NCBI RefSeq assembly: GCF_001476905.1
Contig: NZ_LDTE01000018.1
Location: forward strand, 1 to 53,031
Source: Sphingomonas sanguinis
GTDB lineage: Bacteria; Pseudomonadota; Alphaproteobacteria; Sphingomonadales; Sphingomonadaceae
Direction of reading: 5' to 3'
DNA length: 53,031 nt
This document shows positions 8,944 to 17,467 of the stretch, piece after piece; within the stretch, counting starts at the first letter, position 1, and every line of letters starts with the position of its first letter. The translations under genes and the position numbers were made by a program. The notes below the pieces were generated by a model. The model searched no databases. It was not told the DNA's origin and saw nothing but the letters and a program-made list of their open reading frames with translations.

Positions 8944-9851
8944 TCTACGACATCCGCCACATCACCCGCTTCGATTACGGCGCGCAGGTCAAATATGCCC
9001 GCTGCAACCTGCGGCTCCAGCCGATCGACTGGCCCGGACAGCGGCTGGAGACCTACGACCTGATCGTCGAGCCGGTCGGCCGCACCCGCTCCGCACGGGC
9101 CGAGGCGGGACTGGCGCATGTCACGCGGCTGGTCGTCGACCGACCGGTGCGCAGCCTGACCATCGAGAGCCGCGCGCGCATGGTCGTCGACCGCCCGGTG
9201 CCGATGCCCTCTCCCAGCGATCCCACGCTGGCCGAGATATCCGCGCTCGCCCGGTCGAGCCGCGACCTGTCGGCGGCGGGCCCCGCCAACTATATCTTTC
9301 CCTCGCCGCTGATCCCGCTCGACCCCGCCATTGCCGAGTGGTGTGCGCCCGACCTGTCGCCCGATCGCGGCGCGCTGGAGGCGGGCTTTGCCCTGGCGAA
9401 CCGCATCCAGCGCGAATTCGCCTTCGATCCCGCCGCCACCCTGGTCGACACGCCCCCGGCCGAAGCCTTTCGCCAGCGGCGCGGCGTATGCCAAGACTTC
9501 GCTCAGATCATGATCACGGGCCTGCGCGCAGCGGGCATCCCGGCCGCCTATGCCTCGGGCTATATCCGCACCCTGCCGCCGCCGGGCCAAGCGCGGCTGG
9601 TCGGAGCGGACGCGACCCATGCCTGGGTACTGATCTGGGGCGGGCCGCAAACGGGCTGGGTCGGCGTTGACCCCACCAACGGTATCTGGATGGCAGGCGA
9701 CCACATCATCGTCGCGGTCGGCCGCGACTATGCCGAGATCGCGCCGGTCGATGGCGTGGTTCTGGGCTCGGGTGCGCAGAAGATGGACGTCAGCGTCGAC
9801 GTCGCGCCGGTCGGGCGCGCCGACATGGCGGAGGCCACGCTGTCCGACTGA
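8940..9851 (+). CDS. Transglutaminase-like cysteine protease family protein
   Basis: 303 residues, starting inside the stop of the ATP-grasp gene (4-bp overlap). The N-terminal half, MIYDIRHITRFDYGAQVKYARCNLRLQP, is the bacterial transglutaminase-associated beta domain. The catalytic triad is visible as Cys in RRGVCQDFAQIMITGLRAAG, His in DATHAWVLIWG and Asp in GWVGVDPTNG. YASGYIRTLPPPG lies between the Cys and His. This protein is regularly found with CP-ATP-grasp and alpha-E proteins; a peptide ligation or hydrolysis cycle has been proposed, but no substrate is known. There is no signal peptide, so it is probably cytoplasmic. Confidence 0.93.
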   Translation: MIYDIRHITRFDYGAQVKYARCNLRLQPIDWPGQRLETYDLIVEPVGRTRSARAEAGLAHVTRLVVDRPVRSLTIESRARMVVDRPVPMPSPSDPTLAEISALARSSRDLSAAGPANYIFPSPLIPLDPAIAEWCAPDLSPDRGALEAGFALANRIQREFAFDPAATLVDTPPAEAFRQRRGVCQDFAQIMITGLRAAGIPAAYASGYIRTLPPPGQARLVGADATHAWVLIWGGPQTGWVGVDPTNGIWMAGDHIIVAVGRDYAEIAPVDGVVLGSGAQKMDVSVDVAPVGRADMAEATLSD

Positions 9852-9882
9852 TCGGCAGCCTGCCGGGGAGAGGAACCAGCCG

Positions 9883-10566
9883 ATGACCTCGAGATCCCTG
9901 CCGCGTCGGGGCCGATCGATCCTCGGCATCCTGTTGTTCGCGATCCTCGGCGCTCTGCTCGCCCTGCTGCTCTATGCGGCCATGGGCTATGCCGATGCCT
10001 TGCGCGATGCGCCCCGGTTGAAGGCGCGAGCGGACCGGCTGATTACCGAGGGGCGCGGCCCCGATGCGCTGACGCCCGCTGAACTGCGGCAATTGATTTG
10101 CGTGGAAGACCCCGATTTCTGGCATCATCACGGGGTGGACAATAACACGCCCGGCGCAGGTGTGACGACGATCACTCAATCGCTGTCCAAGCAACTGGCC
10201 TTTGCCGCGTTCAAACCGGGCCTTCGCAAGATCCGGCAGACCACCTATGCCAAGGGGCTGGAGGCCCGCCTGTCCAAACGACAGATCCTGGCCCTGTTTT
10301 TGGCAGAAGCTCCGTTCGGGCGAGGGCCGAAGGGCTGGATGCAGGGCGTGTTCACCGCCAGCGCGCAGGTTTACGGCAAATCACCTGCCGAATTAACCCA
10401 AGCACAATGGCTACGGCTGGTCGCGGTTCTGGTAACACCCTCCGACTTTCATCTGTTCGGTCCGGACCCGCGTCTTGACGAACGGGTCCGGCGTATCGAG
10501 CGGCTGGTCGCCGGAATGTGCCAGCCACGGGGCAATGGCGATGTGATGCTCGACGGCTGCGCTTGA
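9883..10566 (+). CDS. Single-domain, divergent GT51-type peptidoglycan glycosyltransferase
   Basis: 227 residues, starting at ATG 9883 behind a GGGGAGAGG box. One membrane anchor (ILGILLFAILGALLALLLYAAM) is followed by a reduced GT51 domain: CVEDPDFWHHHGVD (motif 1, catalytic Glu present), GVTTITQSLSKQL (motif 2), LRKIRQTTYAKGLEARLSKRQILALFL (motif 3/4) and FGRGPKGWMQG. It would polymerise lipid II at the membrane. There is no transpeptidase domain, and it is somewhat shorter than monofunctional MtgA enzymes. In motif 3 the second important Glu of canonical enzymes is a Gln (RKIRQ rather than RKxKE). It follows the transglutaminase by 31 bp on the same strand and may be co-transcribed. Activity is uncertain. 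Confidence 0.8.
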   Translation: MTSRSLPRRGRSILGILLFAILGALLALLLYAAMGYADALRDAPRLKARADRLITEGRGPDALTPAELRQLICVEDPDFWHHHGVDNNTPGAGVTTITQSLSKQLAFAAFKPGLRKIRQTTYAKGLEARLSKRQILALFLAEAPFGRGPKGWMQGVFTASAQVYGKSPAELTQAQWLRLVAVLVTPSDFHLFGPDPRLDERVRRIERLVAGMCQPRGNGDVMLDGCA

Positions 10567-10594
10567 CGAGGGAGCCGTCATCCCGTGGCGGCTC

Positions 10595-10825
10595 TCACCC
10601 CTCTTCGATCACGGCATTGGGATTGTCCTTGTCCGGGTCGGGATGGCCGCCCTTGCCATGATAGGCCGCGCCGCTCTGGCCGCCATGGAAGTCGCCCTTT
10701 CGCTCGGGGGCACCCTCGTAACCGCCGCCCTGGCTCTCGCCGCCCTTCTTGCCCGGCGTATCCGACACGCCGTCCGGCACCCCTTTTTTGCCGTCCTTCC
10801 CCACGACCTGCATCGGCTGAGTCAT
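10595..10825 (-). CDS. Small Gly/Lys-rich hydrophilic protein
   Basis: 76 residues, starting at MTQPMQVVGKDGKKG behind a good GGAGAC-type ribosome binding site (AGAAGGAGACGG upstream). It is strongly hydrophilic with repeated GK, KGG and GG elements (DGKKGVPDGV, PGKKGGESQGGG, HGGQSGAAYHGKGG) and ends DPDKDNPNAVIEEG. There are no hydrophobic segments, and it is probably disordered. The composition resembles KGG-repeat or hydrophilin-like stress proteins, but I cannot place it in a named family. It lies between the GT51 gene and the divergent dnaJ-like gene. A longer frame upstream of the chosen ATG is not supported by a ribosome binding site. Confidence 0.65.
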   Translation of the reverse strand: MTQPMQVVGKDGKKGVPDGVSDTPGKKGGESQGGGYEGAPERKGDFHGGQSGAAYHGKGGHPDPDKDNPNAVIEEG

Positions 10826-10926
10826 GATCCGTCTCCTTCTCCATGCTGCAACGCGTGGGACACGGATTGCGCTCCGGCGCGGACTTCCCCACATAGATCG
10901 GTAATACACTGCCAACGGGGAACAGA

Positions 10927-11871
10927 GTGGCCGATCCATATCAGACGCTGGGCGTGAGCCGTACGGCCAGCGAAGCCGATATCAAGAAAGCCTATCGCAA
11001 GCTGGCGAAGGAACTGCATCCCGACCGCAACAAGGACAATCCCAAGGCGGCGGAGAAGTTCAGCCAGGTCACCAATGCCTATGACCTGCTGAACGACAAG
11101 GACAAGCGCGCCCGGTTCGACCGGGGCGAGATCGACGGCGACGGCAACCCGGCCTCGCCCTTCGGCTATGGCGGCGCGGGCGGGTTCGGCGGCGGGGCCG
11201 GTCCCCGCCCCGGCGGCGCGGGCGGCTTTCGCCAGCGGTTCGACTTTGGCGGCGAGGGTGCCGACATGTCGGATATCTTCGAAGGGATGTTCGGCGGCGC
11301 TGGCCGTGGCGGCTTTTCGGGGGGCTTTGGCGGCCGGGGTCGTTCGGCCCCGAAGGGTGCCAATTCGGCCTACGCCCTGCGCGTGCCCTTCGTCGATGCC
11401 GCCGCGCTCAGCCCGCAGCGGATCACGCTGGCCGATGGCAAGACCATCGACCTGAAACTGCCCGCAGGCGTCGACACCGGCACCCAGATGCGATTGAGCG
11501 GCAAGGGCGAACAAGGCCCCGGCGGGCCCGGCGATGCGATCATCACGATCGAGGTCGTGCCGCACGCCTTCTTCACCCGTGACGGCGACGATGTCCGCCT
11601 GGACCTGCCCATCAGCCTGACCGAGGCAGTGCTGGGCGGGCAGGTGAAGGCCCCCACCGTCGAGCGTCCGGTGATGCTGACCATTCCCAAGGGTACGACG
11701 TCGGGCAAGACGCTGCGCCTGAAGGGCAAGGGCTTTCACAAGAAGGATGGCGGACGCGGCGACCAGTTGATCACGCTCATCATCGACATCCCCGCCGATG
11801 ATGCCGCGCTGCAACAGTTCGCGGCGGAATGGACCGACAGCAGGAACCCGAGGGCCGCCATGAACGTCTGA
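10927..11871 (+). CDS. DnaJ/CbpA-like J-domain co-chaperone
   Basis: 314 residues with a GTG start after a GGGGA box. The J domain covers about residues 3–70 ([32 protein letters not shown], with the HPD motif) and stimulates DnaK ATPase. A Gly/Phe-rich linker (about 75–140) follows, then the two-part C-terminal substrate-binding domain ([59 protein letters not shown]). The four-repeat zinc finger of true DnaJ is missing, so this is a class B (CbpA-type) protein. First gene of a likely operon with yihY/brkB and fabI: the gap to the next gene is 7 bp. Confidence 0.93.
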   Translation: MADPYQTLGVSRTASEADIKKAYRKLAKELHPDRNKDNPKAAEKFSQVTNAYDLLNDKDKRARFDRGEIDGDGNPASPFGYGGAGGFGGGAGPRPGGAGGFRQRFDFGGEGADMSDIFEGMFGGAGRGGFSGGFGGRGRSAPKGANSAYALRVPFVDAAALSPQRITLADGKTIDLKLPAGVDTGTQMRLSGKGEQGPGGPGDAIITIEVVPHAFFTRDGDDVRLDLPISLTEAVLGGQVKAPTVERPVMLTIPKGTTSGKTLRLKGKGFHKKDGGRGDQLITLIIDIPADDAALQQFAAEWTDSRNPRAAMNV

Positions 11872-11878
11872 TCGTTCC

Positions 11879-12850
11879 ATGAGCGATGCGAATGGCCTGA
11901 CCCCTGAAGAACGTGCACATGAACATGGGAAGGCCCGCACCCGGCTGGACCGGCAACTCGCCAAGGTCCGGCCGGGCTCCTATGCCTTCGAAATCCTGAA
12001 GCGAACCTCGCTCGGCGTCTTCAACGACGGGTTCATCCATGCCGGGAACCTCGCCTATCTGGCGTTGATGACGCTGTTTCCCTTCTTCATCACCACGGCG
12101 GCGCTGCTCTCGCTATTCGGCCAGAGCAACGAGACGCAACATGCGGTGGAGAGCTTTCTCCACGTCCTGCCCCCCGATGTCAGCGACCTGCTGCGCAAAC
12201 CGATCGCCGATGTGCTGGCCGCGCGGACCGGCTCGCTCCTCTGGCTGGGCGGTCTGGTCGGCCTGTGGACGGTCGGCGGGTTCATCGAGACGATCCGCGA
12301 CATCTTCCACCGCGCTTATGGCGTAAAGGCGACGGCCGCCTTCTGGAAATCGCGGCTGTCGTCCACGCTGGTCATGATCGCCTCGGTCGTCGTCGCGCTC
12401 CTGTCGTTCCTGGCGGCCGGTATCCTGACGGCGGCGGAACAGTTCATCTATCGCCTCGTCCCCTTTGCACAGGACATGGCGGGTTGGATCGGCCTGTCGC
12501 GATTGATCCCCGGCGCGGTCATGTTCGGGGCGCTCTACCTGCTCTTCTATTCGGTCACGCCGGGCAAGTATCGCGAGAGCGATTGCCCCAAATGGCCCGG
12601 CGCGCTGTTCACGGCCGCCTGGTGGGTCAGCATGACCGCGCTGCTGCCCTGGGTGCTGTCGAAACTGGGCGGCTATGATCTGACCTATGGCAGCCTGGCG
12701 GGCGTCGTCGTGATGCTGCTGTTCTTCTATCTGATCGGCCTTGGGCTGGTTTTCGGGGCGCATTTGAACGCGGCACTGGCGGAACCACCGGAAACGGGGC
12801 TAGAGAGGGCGCTTGAAGATGGTGAACCGGCAGGAGCGGTAACGGCGTGA
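11879..12850 (+). CDS. YihY/BrkB-family inner membrane protein
   Basis: 323 residues of the YihY/virulence factor BrkB family, multi-pass inner membrane proteins of unknown function. Landmarks are the N-terminal FEILKRTSLGVFNDGFIHAGNLAYLALMTLFPFFI, the TGSLLWLGGLVGLWTVGGFIETIRDIFHRAYGV block, LIPGAVMFGALYLLFYSVTPG, and the last helices GGYDLTYGSLAGVVVMLLFFYLIGLGLVFGAHLNAAL. About six membrane segments are predictable. Despite an old label, the family is not ribonuclease BN. The stop overlaps the GTG start of fabI (GTGA), suggesting coupled translation. Confidence 0.92.
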   Translation: MSDANGLTPEERAHEHGKARTRLDRQLAKVRPGSYAFEILKRTSLGVFNDGFIHAGNLAYLALMTLFPFFITTAALLSLFGQSNETQHAVESFLHVLPPDVSDLLRKPIADVLAARTGSLLWLGGLVGLWTVGGFIETIRDIFHRAYGVKATAAFWKSRLSSTLVMIASVVVALLSFLAAGILTAAEQFIYRLVPFAQDMAGWIGLSRLIPGAVMFGALYLLFYSVTPGKYRESDCPKWPGALFTAAWWVSMTALLPWVLSKLGGYDLTYGSLAGVVVMLLFFYLIGLGLVFGAHLNAALAEPPETGLERALEDGEPAGAVTA

Positions 12851-13650
12851 ACGGATTGATGGCAGGCAAGCGGGGGCTCATCATGGGCCTGGCCAATGAC
12901 AAGTCGCTGGCCTGGGGCATCGCCAAGCAGCTTTCGGAGGCGGGCGCGGAGCTCGCCTTTTCGTATCAGGGCGCGGCGATGGAAAAGCGGGTCCGCCCGT
13001 TGGCCGAACAGCTGGGCGTGGCGCGCCTGTTCGATTGCGACGTGTCCGAGATGGAGTCGCTCGACACGCTGTTTGCCGATCTGAAGGCCGAGTGGCCGAC
13101 GATCGACTTCGTGGTCCATGCCATTGGTTTTTCGGACAAGTCGCAGCTGCGCGGTCGTTATTATGACACCACGCTCGACAATTTCCTGATGACCATGAAC
13201 ATCTCGGCCTATTCGCTGGTCGCGGTCGCCCAGCGTGCGCGGGCGATGATGCCAGAGGGCGGCTCGATCCTGACGCTGACCTATTATGGCGCGGAAAAGG
13301 TCATCCCGCATTACAACGTCATGGGCGTGGCCAAGGCGGCGCTGGAGACCAGCGTCAAGTATCTCGCGGTCGACCTCGGCCCGGAGAATATCCGCGTCAA
13401 CGCCATCTCGGCAGGCCCGATCCAGACGCTGGCGGCGCGCGGCATCGGCGACTTCAACTATATCCTGAAGTGGAACGAGCTGAATTCGCCGCTGCGTCGC
13501 ACCGTGACGATCGAGGATGTGGGCGGCGCGGGCCTGTACATGCTCTCCGACCTGTCGTCGGGCGTGACGGGCGAGATCCACCATGTCGACGCCGGGTATA
13601 ACGTCATCGGCATGAAAGCCGAGGACGCGCCGGACATCGCGCTGGCGTGA
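12847..13650 (+). CDS. fabI: Enoyl-[acyl-carrier-protein] reductase (NADH), FabI type
   Basis: 267 residues. Catalyses the last reduction of each fatty acid elongation round. It is a short-chain dehydrogenase of FabI type: GLANDKSLAWGIAKQL (dinucleotide binding), CDVSEMESLDTLF, HAIGFSDKSQLRGRYYDTT, the active-site pattern LTYYGAEKVIPHYNVMGVAKAALE (Tyr-x6-Lys in YNVMGVAK, plus the upstream Tyr), and RVNAISAGPIQTLAARGI. The GTG start at 12847 (MNGLMAGKRGLIMG) fits the family better than the ATG at 12859 and overlaps the yihY stop by 4 bp; an AGGAG box lies about 10 bp upstream. Confidence 0.95.
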   Translation: MNGLMAGKRGLIMGLANDKSLAWGIAKQLSEAGAELAFSYQGAAMEKRVRPLAEQLGVARLFDCDVSEMESLDTLFADLKAEWPTIDFVVHAIGFSDKSQLRGRYYDTTLDNFLMTMNISAYSLVAVAQRARAMMPEGGSILTLTYYGAEKVIPHYNVMGVAKAALETSVKYLAVDLGPENIRVNAISAGPIQTLAARGIGDFNYILKWNELNSPLRRTVTIEDVGGAGLYMLSDLSSGVTGEIHHVDAGYNVIGMKAEDAPDIALA

Positions 13651-13658
13651 CTTCCTTT

Positions 13659-13793
13659 CCTCCCCTGCAAGGGGAGGGGGACCAGCGAAGCTGGTGGAGG
13701 GGTGTCACCGCTTGCGAGTAAAACCATTCCTCGCCGACGGGGACACCCCTCCGTCAGGCCTGTGGCCTGCCACCTCCCCTTCCAGGGGAGGAA
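13659..13793. repeat. Pair of GC-rich palindromic intergenic repeats (family A) facing each other
   Basis: Downstream of fabI. The left unit (13659–13706) begins CCTCCCCTGCAAGGGGAGG and continues with a GCGAAGC-type small hairpin and TGGAGGGG. The right unit (13741–13793) is the same element inverted: CCCCTCCGTCAGGCC, GGCCTGCCACC and a CTCCCC...GGGGAGG hairpin. The two units face each other like a REP/BIME doublet. Further copies are at 28160, 30279, 38460, 46745 and 52980. They may act as transcription-end or mRNA-stabilising structures; that is inference. Confidence 0.85.
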
Positions 13794-13849
13794 TTGGGGC
13801 CAACATTATCTATCGCGCCTTGCGCTTCGGCGACGCTAAAGACGAATCC

Positions 13850-14395
13850 ATGTCCGACCAGCCTATCGCCGCCATCACGATCCGCCCCGCCCAAGGGACT
13901 GACGTCGCCGCGCTCGACGCGCTGCTCGTCGCCAGCTTCCCCGCCCCCGCCGAAGCCGCCTTGGTCCGCGACCTGTGCGTCGAGGGCGACATGGTCCTGA
14001 TGCTCGTCGCCATCGACGACGACACCGACACGCTGATCGGCGCGATCGCGTTCAGCCGGATGGCCGTCGACATCGGCGGCAAGCCGATCAATTCGGTCGC
14101 CCTCGCCCCCATCGCCGTCGCGCGCGACTGGCGGCAGCAGGGCGTTGGCGAGGCGCTGGTCGCCGCGGGGCTCGAACGGCTGGAGAAGGAACGTGTCGTG
14201 CTCTGCTTCGCGCTGGGCGACCCCGCTTTCTACGGCCGCTTCGGTTTCGCCGCCGATGTCGCGAGCGGCTTCGACAGCCCCTATGCGGGCGACTATTTCC
14301 TCGCCGCCCCGCTGCAGGGCGGATTGATCCCCTGCGGCGTGCGCGGGGCCGCCACACATGCGCCGGCCTTTGCCCGGCTGGGAGATGCTGCGTGA
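13850..14395 (+). CDS. GNAT-family N-acetyltransferase
   Basis: 181 residues, YhbS-like. The GNAT core is visible: [18 protein letters not shown] at the start, [12 protein letters not shown] in the middle, then the acetyl-CoA loop [27 protein letters not shown] (Q/RxxGxG/A) and the closing [19 protein letters not shown]. It probably transfers an acetyl group from acetyl-CoA to a small molecule or protein; the substrate is unknown. The stop overlaps the aroC GTG start (GTGA), so the two are likely co-expressed. The ribosome binding site is weak. Confidence 0.88.
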   Translation: MSDQPIAAITIRPAQGTDVAALDALLVASFPAPAEAALVRDLCVEGDMVLMLVAIDDDTDTLIGAIAFSRMAVDIGGKPINSVALAPIAVARDWRQQGVGEALVAAGLERLEKERVVLCFALGDPAFYGRFGFAADVASGFDSPYAGDYFLAAPLQGGLIPCGVRGAATHAPAFARLGDAA

Positions 14396-15459
14396 GCTTC
14401 AATAGTTTCGGCCGCCTGTTCCGCTTCACCACCTGGGGCGAGAGTCATGGTCCGGCGCTGGGCGCAGTGGTCGACGGGTGCCCGCCGGGCCTCGCGCTGT
14501 CGGAAGAGGACATCCAGCCCTGGCTCGACAAGCGCCGTCCGGGCACCAGCCGCTTCACGACGCAGCGGCGCGAGCCCGATCAGGTCCGTATCCTGTCCGG
14601 CGTTTTCGAGGGGAAGACCACCGGCACCCCGATCAGCCTGATGATCGAGAATGTCGACCAGCGGTCCAAGGACTATGGCAACGTCGCGCTCGCCTATCGC
14701 CCCGGCCATGCCGACTATGCCTATGACGCGAAGTACGGTTTTCGCGACTATCGCGGCGGCGGGCGCTCCTCCGCGCGCGAGACGGCGGCGCGGGTCGCGG
14801 CGGGTGCGGTCGCGCGCGCGGTGATCCCGCAGGTAAAAATCCGGGCGTGGGTCGAGTCGATCGGCGGCGACCGGATCGACTATGAGGCGTTCGACGATGC
14901 GCAGATCGACGCCAACCCCTTTTTCTGCCCCGATGCAGCGGCGGCCGAACGCTGGGAAGCGATCGTCGACGGCGCACGCAAGTCCGGCTCCTCGGTCGGC
15001 GCGGTGGTGGCTTGCGAAGCGACCGGCGTACCGGCCGGCTGGGGCGCGCCGCTCTATGCCAAGCTGGACAGCGAACTCGCCTCCGCATGCATGAGCATCA
15101 ATGCGGTCAAGGGTTTCGAGATCGGCGACGGGTTCGCCGCCGCCGCGCTGACCGGCGAGCAGAATGCCGACCCGATGCGCGCTGGCAATGGCGGACCACG
15201 CTTCTTGGCGAACCATGCGGGCGGCATTGCGGGCGGCATCGCCACCGGCCAGCCGGTCACGATGCGCGTCGCGTTCAAGCCGACCAGCTCGATCCTCACC
15301 CCCGTCGACACCATCACCCGCACCGGCGAAGAAACGCAGATTGCTACCAAGGGGCGTCACGACCCCTGTGTCGGCATTCGCGGCGTTCCCGTGGTCGAGG
15401 CGATGGTCGCGCTGGTTTTAGCCGATCAGGCGTTGCTTCATCGCGGCCAATGCGGCTGA
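14392..15459 (+). CDS. aroC: Chorismate synthase
   Basis: 355 residues; makes chorismate from EPSP with reduced FMN, the last common step of aromatic amino acid and folate precursor synthesis. The start is a GTG ([23 protein letters not shown] follows), overlapping the GNAT stop by 4 bp. The signatures are all present: [18 protein letters not shown], the Arg-rich [53 protein letters not shown], and [19 protein letters not shown]. No missing key residues. Confidence 0.97.
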   Translation: MSFNSFGRLFRFTTWGESHGPALGAVVDGCPPGLALSEEDIQPWLDKRRPGTSRFTTQRREPDQVRILSGVFEGKTTGTPISLMIENVDQRSKDYGNVALAYRPGHADYAYDAKYGFRDYRGGGRSSARETAARVAAGAVARAVIPQVKIRAWVESIGGDRIDYEAFDDAQIDANPFFCPDAAAAERWEAIVDGARKSGSSVGAVVACEATGVPAGWGAPLYAKLDSELASACMSINAVKGFEIGDGFAAAALTGEQNADPMRAGNGGPRFLANHAGGIAGGIATGQPVTMRVAFKPTSSILTPVDTITRTGEETQIATKGRHDPCVGIRGVPVVEAMVALVLADQALLHRGQCG

Positions 15460-15520
15460 CCAGAGGAACGGGCCCTCTCCTGCCTCGTTGATAACACGAG
15501 AAAAAAGCAGGAGAGAAACA

Positions 15521-15928
15521 ATGCGTTATATGCATGTGATCGCCGCCAGTGCCCTAATCCTTCCCGCCGCCGCCATGGCCCAGGTATCGGGTGGGACGAC
15601 CGGCGGGATGTCTGGACAGACCACCGCGCCGGGCCAGACGATGCCCGGTCAAATGTCGGGGCAGACCACGATGCCCGGCCAGTCCACCATGGGACAGCCC
15701 GGCGACACGATGAGCACGATGCCGAGCACCAGCACGCGCTCGACCACCCGGTCCAAGAACCGTTCGCGTACCACGACGCCGGACAGCACGGTCAATACGC
15801 CTTCGACCATGCCCGATACGACTGGCGGCAGCACGATGGGCAGCGACACGACCACCAGCGGTCAGGTCGGCAGTGGCACGACCGGCGGCACCACCACACC
15901 GCCGGGCAGCAGTGGCGGCATGCGCTGA
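15521..15928 (+). CDS. Secreted Ser/Thr/Gly/Met-rich low-complexity protein
   Basis: 135 residues, ATG at 15521 behind CAGGAGAG. The signal peptide MRYMHVIAASALILPAAAMAQ has a clear AMAQ cleavage site. The mature part is low complexity: short tandem variants of MPGQ/MSGQTT (about residues 30–65), a basic Ser/Thr/Arg stretch (STRSTTRSKNRSRTTT), then Thr/Gly/Ser-rich sequence to GSSGGMR. It has no Cys and no recognised domain, and is probably disordered in the periplasm or outside the cell. A strong terminator follows at 15958. Confidence 0.75.
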   Translation: MRYMHVIAASALILPAAAMAQVSGGTTGGMSGQTTAPGQTMPGQMSGQTTMPGQSTMGQPGDTMSTMPSTSTRSTTRSKNRSRTTTPDSTVNTPSTMPDTTGGSTMGSDTTTSGQVGSGTTGGTTTPPGSSGGMR

Positions 15929-15957
15929 TCCCTTTCGGGCACATCACTACGGGAGGG

Positions 15958-15989
15958 ACCCGGTCGCGCGAGCGGCCGGGTCTTTTTTT
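15958..15989 (+). terminator. Rho-independent terminator after the low-complexity secreted protein gene
   Basis: Stem ACCCGGTCGC / GCGGCCGGGT with a GCGA loop, one mismatch, followed directly by a run of seven T after one C. Ends the plus-strand transcript 30 bp past the stop. Confidence 0.9.
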
Positions 15990-16029
15990 GGCGAACGGCT
16001 TCAGCGAAGTCCGACGCCATGGCATTCAC

Positions 16030-16060
16030 AAAAAAGGCCCCGACATGTCGCCGGGGCCTC
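16030..16060 (-). terminator. Rho-independent terminator after purA
   Basis: Read on the minus strand: AGGCCCC, a loop containing GGCGACATGTC, then GGGGCCT and a run of T. It sits 6 bp past the purA stop and ends the hisZ–purA transcript. Confidence 0.85.
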
Positions 16061-16065
16061 CAAAA

Positions 16066-17355
16066 TCAATCCGCGAAGGGATCGCGAACCAGGATCGTGT
16101 CCTCGCGCTCCGGGCTGGTCGACACCAGCGCCACAGGGCAACGGATCAGCTCCTCGATCCGCCGGATATACTTGATCGCCTGCGCCGGCAGATCGGCCCA
16201 GCTCCGTGCACCCGCCGTCGATTCCTGCCAGCCTTCCATCGTCTCATAGACGGGGACGACCTTGGCCTGATCCGCCGCATGGGTCGGATAATAATCCAGC
16301 GTCTGGTCGCCCAGCTTATAGCCGACGCAGATCTTCACCTCGTCGAACCCGTCGAGCACGTCGATCTTGGTCAGCGCGATGCCGGTGATGCCGCCGACCG
16401 CCGCCGACTGACGGACCAGCACCGAGTCGAACCAGCCGCAGCGGCGCTTGCGGCCCGTGACGGTGCCGAACTCATGGCCGCGCTCGCCCAGACGCTGGCC
16501 GGTTTCGTCCTCCAGCTCGGTCGGGAAAGGCCCCGAGCCGACGCGGGTGGTGTACGCCTTGGCGATACCCAGCACAAAGCCGACGCCCGACGGCCCCAGG
16601 CCCGATCCGCCCGCCGCCGCGCCCGCAATGGTGTTGGACGAGGTGACGAAGGGATAGGTGCCATGGTCGATGTCGAGCAGCACGCCCTGCGCACCCTCGA
16701 ACAGGATGCGCTTGCCGCCCGTCCGCGCCTCGTTGAGGTCGCGCCACACCGGCTTGGCGAAAGGCAGGACGAAGGCGGCGATCTCGCGCAGATCGGCCAG
16801 CAGCCGCTCGCGATCGACCGGTGGCTCGCCGAAGCCCGCACGCAGCGCGTCATGATGCGCGCACAGCCGGTCGAGCTGCGGGCCAAGGTCATCCAGATGC
16901 GCCAGATCGCACACGCGGATCGCGCGGCGGCCGACCTTGTCCTCATAGGCCGGACCGATGCCGCGCCGCGTGGTGCCGATCTTGCCCGCGCCGCTCGCGT
17001 CCTCGCGCAGACCGTCCAGGTCGCGGTGGATCGGCAGGATCAACGGGCAGTTGTCGGCGATGCGCAGCGTTTCGGGGGAAGCGTGCACGCCCTGTTCGCC
17101 CAGCCGCTCGATCTCGGCCTTCAATGCCCAGGGATCGAGGACGACGCCGTTGCCGATGACGCTGGGGGTGCCGCGCACGATGCCCGAGGGCAGCAGCGAC
17201 AGCTTGTAGACATTCTCACCGACGACCAGCGTGTGACCGGCATTATGCCCGCCCTGGAAGCGGACGACCATGTCGGCGCGCTCGGCCAGCCAGTCGACGA
17301 TCTTGCCCTTGCCTTCGTCGCCCCATTGCGCGCCGATGACTGCTACATTTGCCAT
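16066..17355 (-). CDS. purA: Adenylosuccinate synthetase
   Basis: 429 residues; GTP-dependent conversion of IMP plus aspartate to adenylosuccinate in AMP synthesis. The start at [21 protein letters not shown] matches the family; an upstream in-frame extension lacks conserved residues. Motifs: GDEGKGK P-loop, [50 protein letters not shown], the [12 protein letters not shown] block and [11 protein letters not shown]. Normal length. It lies 112 bp downstream of hisZ on the same strand, with a hairpin between them, and ends at a good terminator. Confidence 0.97.
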   Translation of the reverse strand: MANVAVIGAQWGDEGKGKIVDWLAERADMVVRFQGGHNAGHTLVVGENVYKLSLLPSGIVRGTPSVIGNGVVLDPWALKAEIERLGEQGVHASPETLRIADNCPLILPIHRDLDGLREDASGAGKIGTTRRGIGPAYEDKVGRRAIRVCDLAHLDDLGPQLDRLCAHHDALRAGFGEPPVDRERLLADLREIAAFVLPFAKPVWRDLNEARTGGKRILFEGAQGVLLDIDHGTYPFVTSSNTIAGAAAGGSGLGPSGVGFVLGIAKAYTTRVGSGPFPTELEDETGQRLGERGHEFGTVTGRKRRCGWFDSVLVRQSAAVGGITGIALTKIDVLDGFDEVKICVGYKLGDQTLDYYPTHAADQAKVVPVYETMEGWQESTAGARSWADLPAQAIKYIRRIEELIRCPVALVSTSPEREDTILVRDPFAD

Positions 17356-17435
17356 GGATGCTATGCTCCGCCTGCCGGACGGACCCCATGCGCCCTTCGA
17401 CAGGACTCGGCGGATGGGGGTTTCCAATAATGTGC

Positions 17436-17461
17436 GGGGCGCGCCTAGCGGGACGCGCCCC
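17436..17461 (-). other. GC hairpin between hisZ and purA
   Basis: Perfect 8-bp arms GGGGCGCG / CGCGCCCC around a 10-nt loop, 7 bp after the hisZ stop. No T-run follows on the minus strand, so it looks more like an mRNA processing or pause structure than a full terminator. It may lower purA expression relative to hisZ. Confidence 0.4.
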
Positions 17462-17467
17462 CGTATG

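Noticed and set aside
13659..13793. CRISPR-like spacing of repeats after fabI
   Set aside because: Only two facing copies of a palindrome; no regular direct repeats or spacers, and no cas genes.
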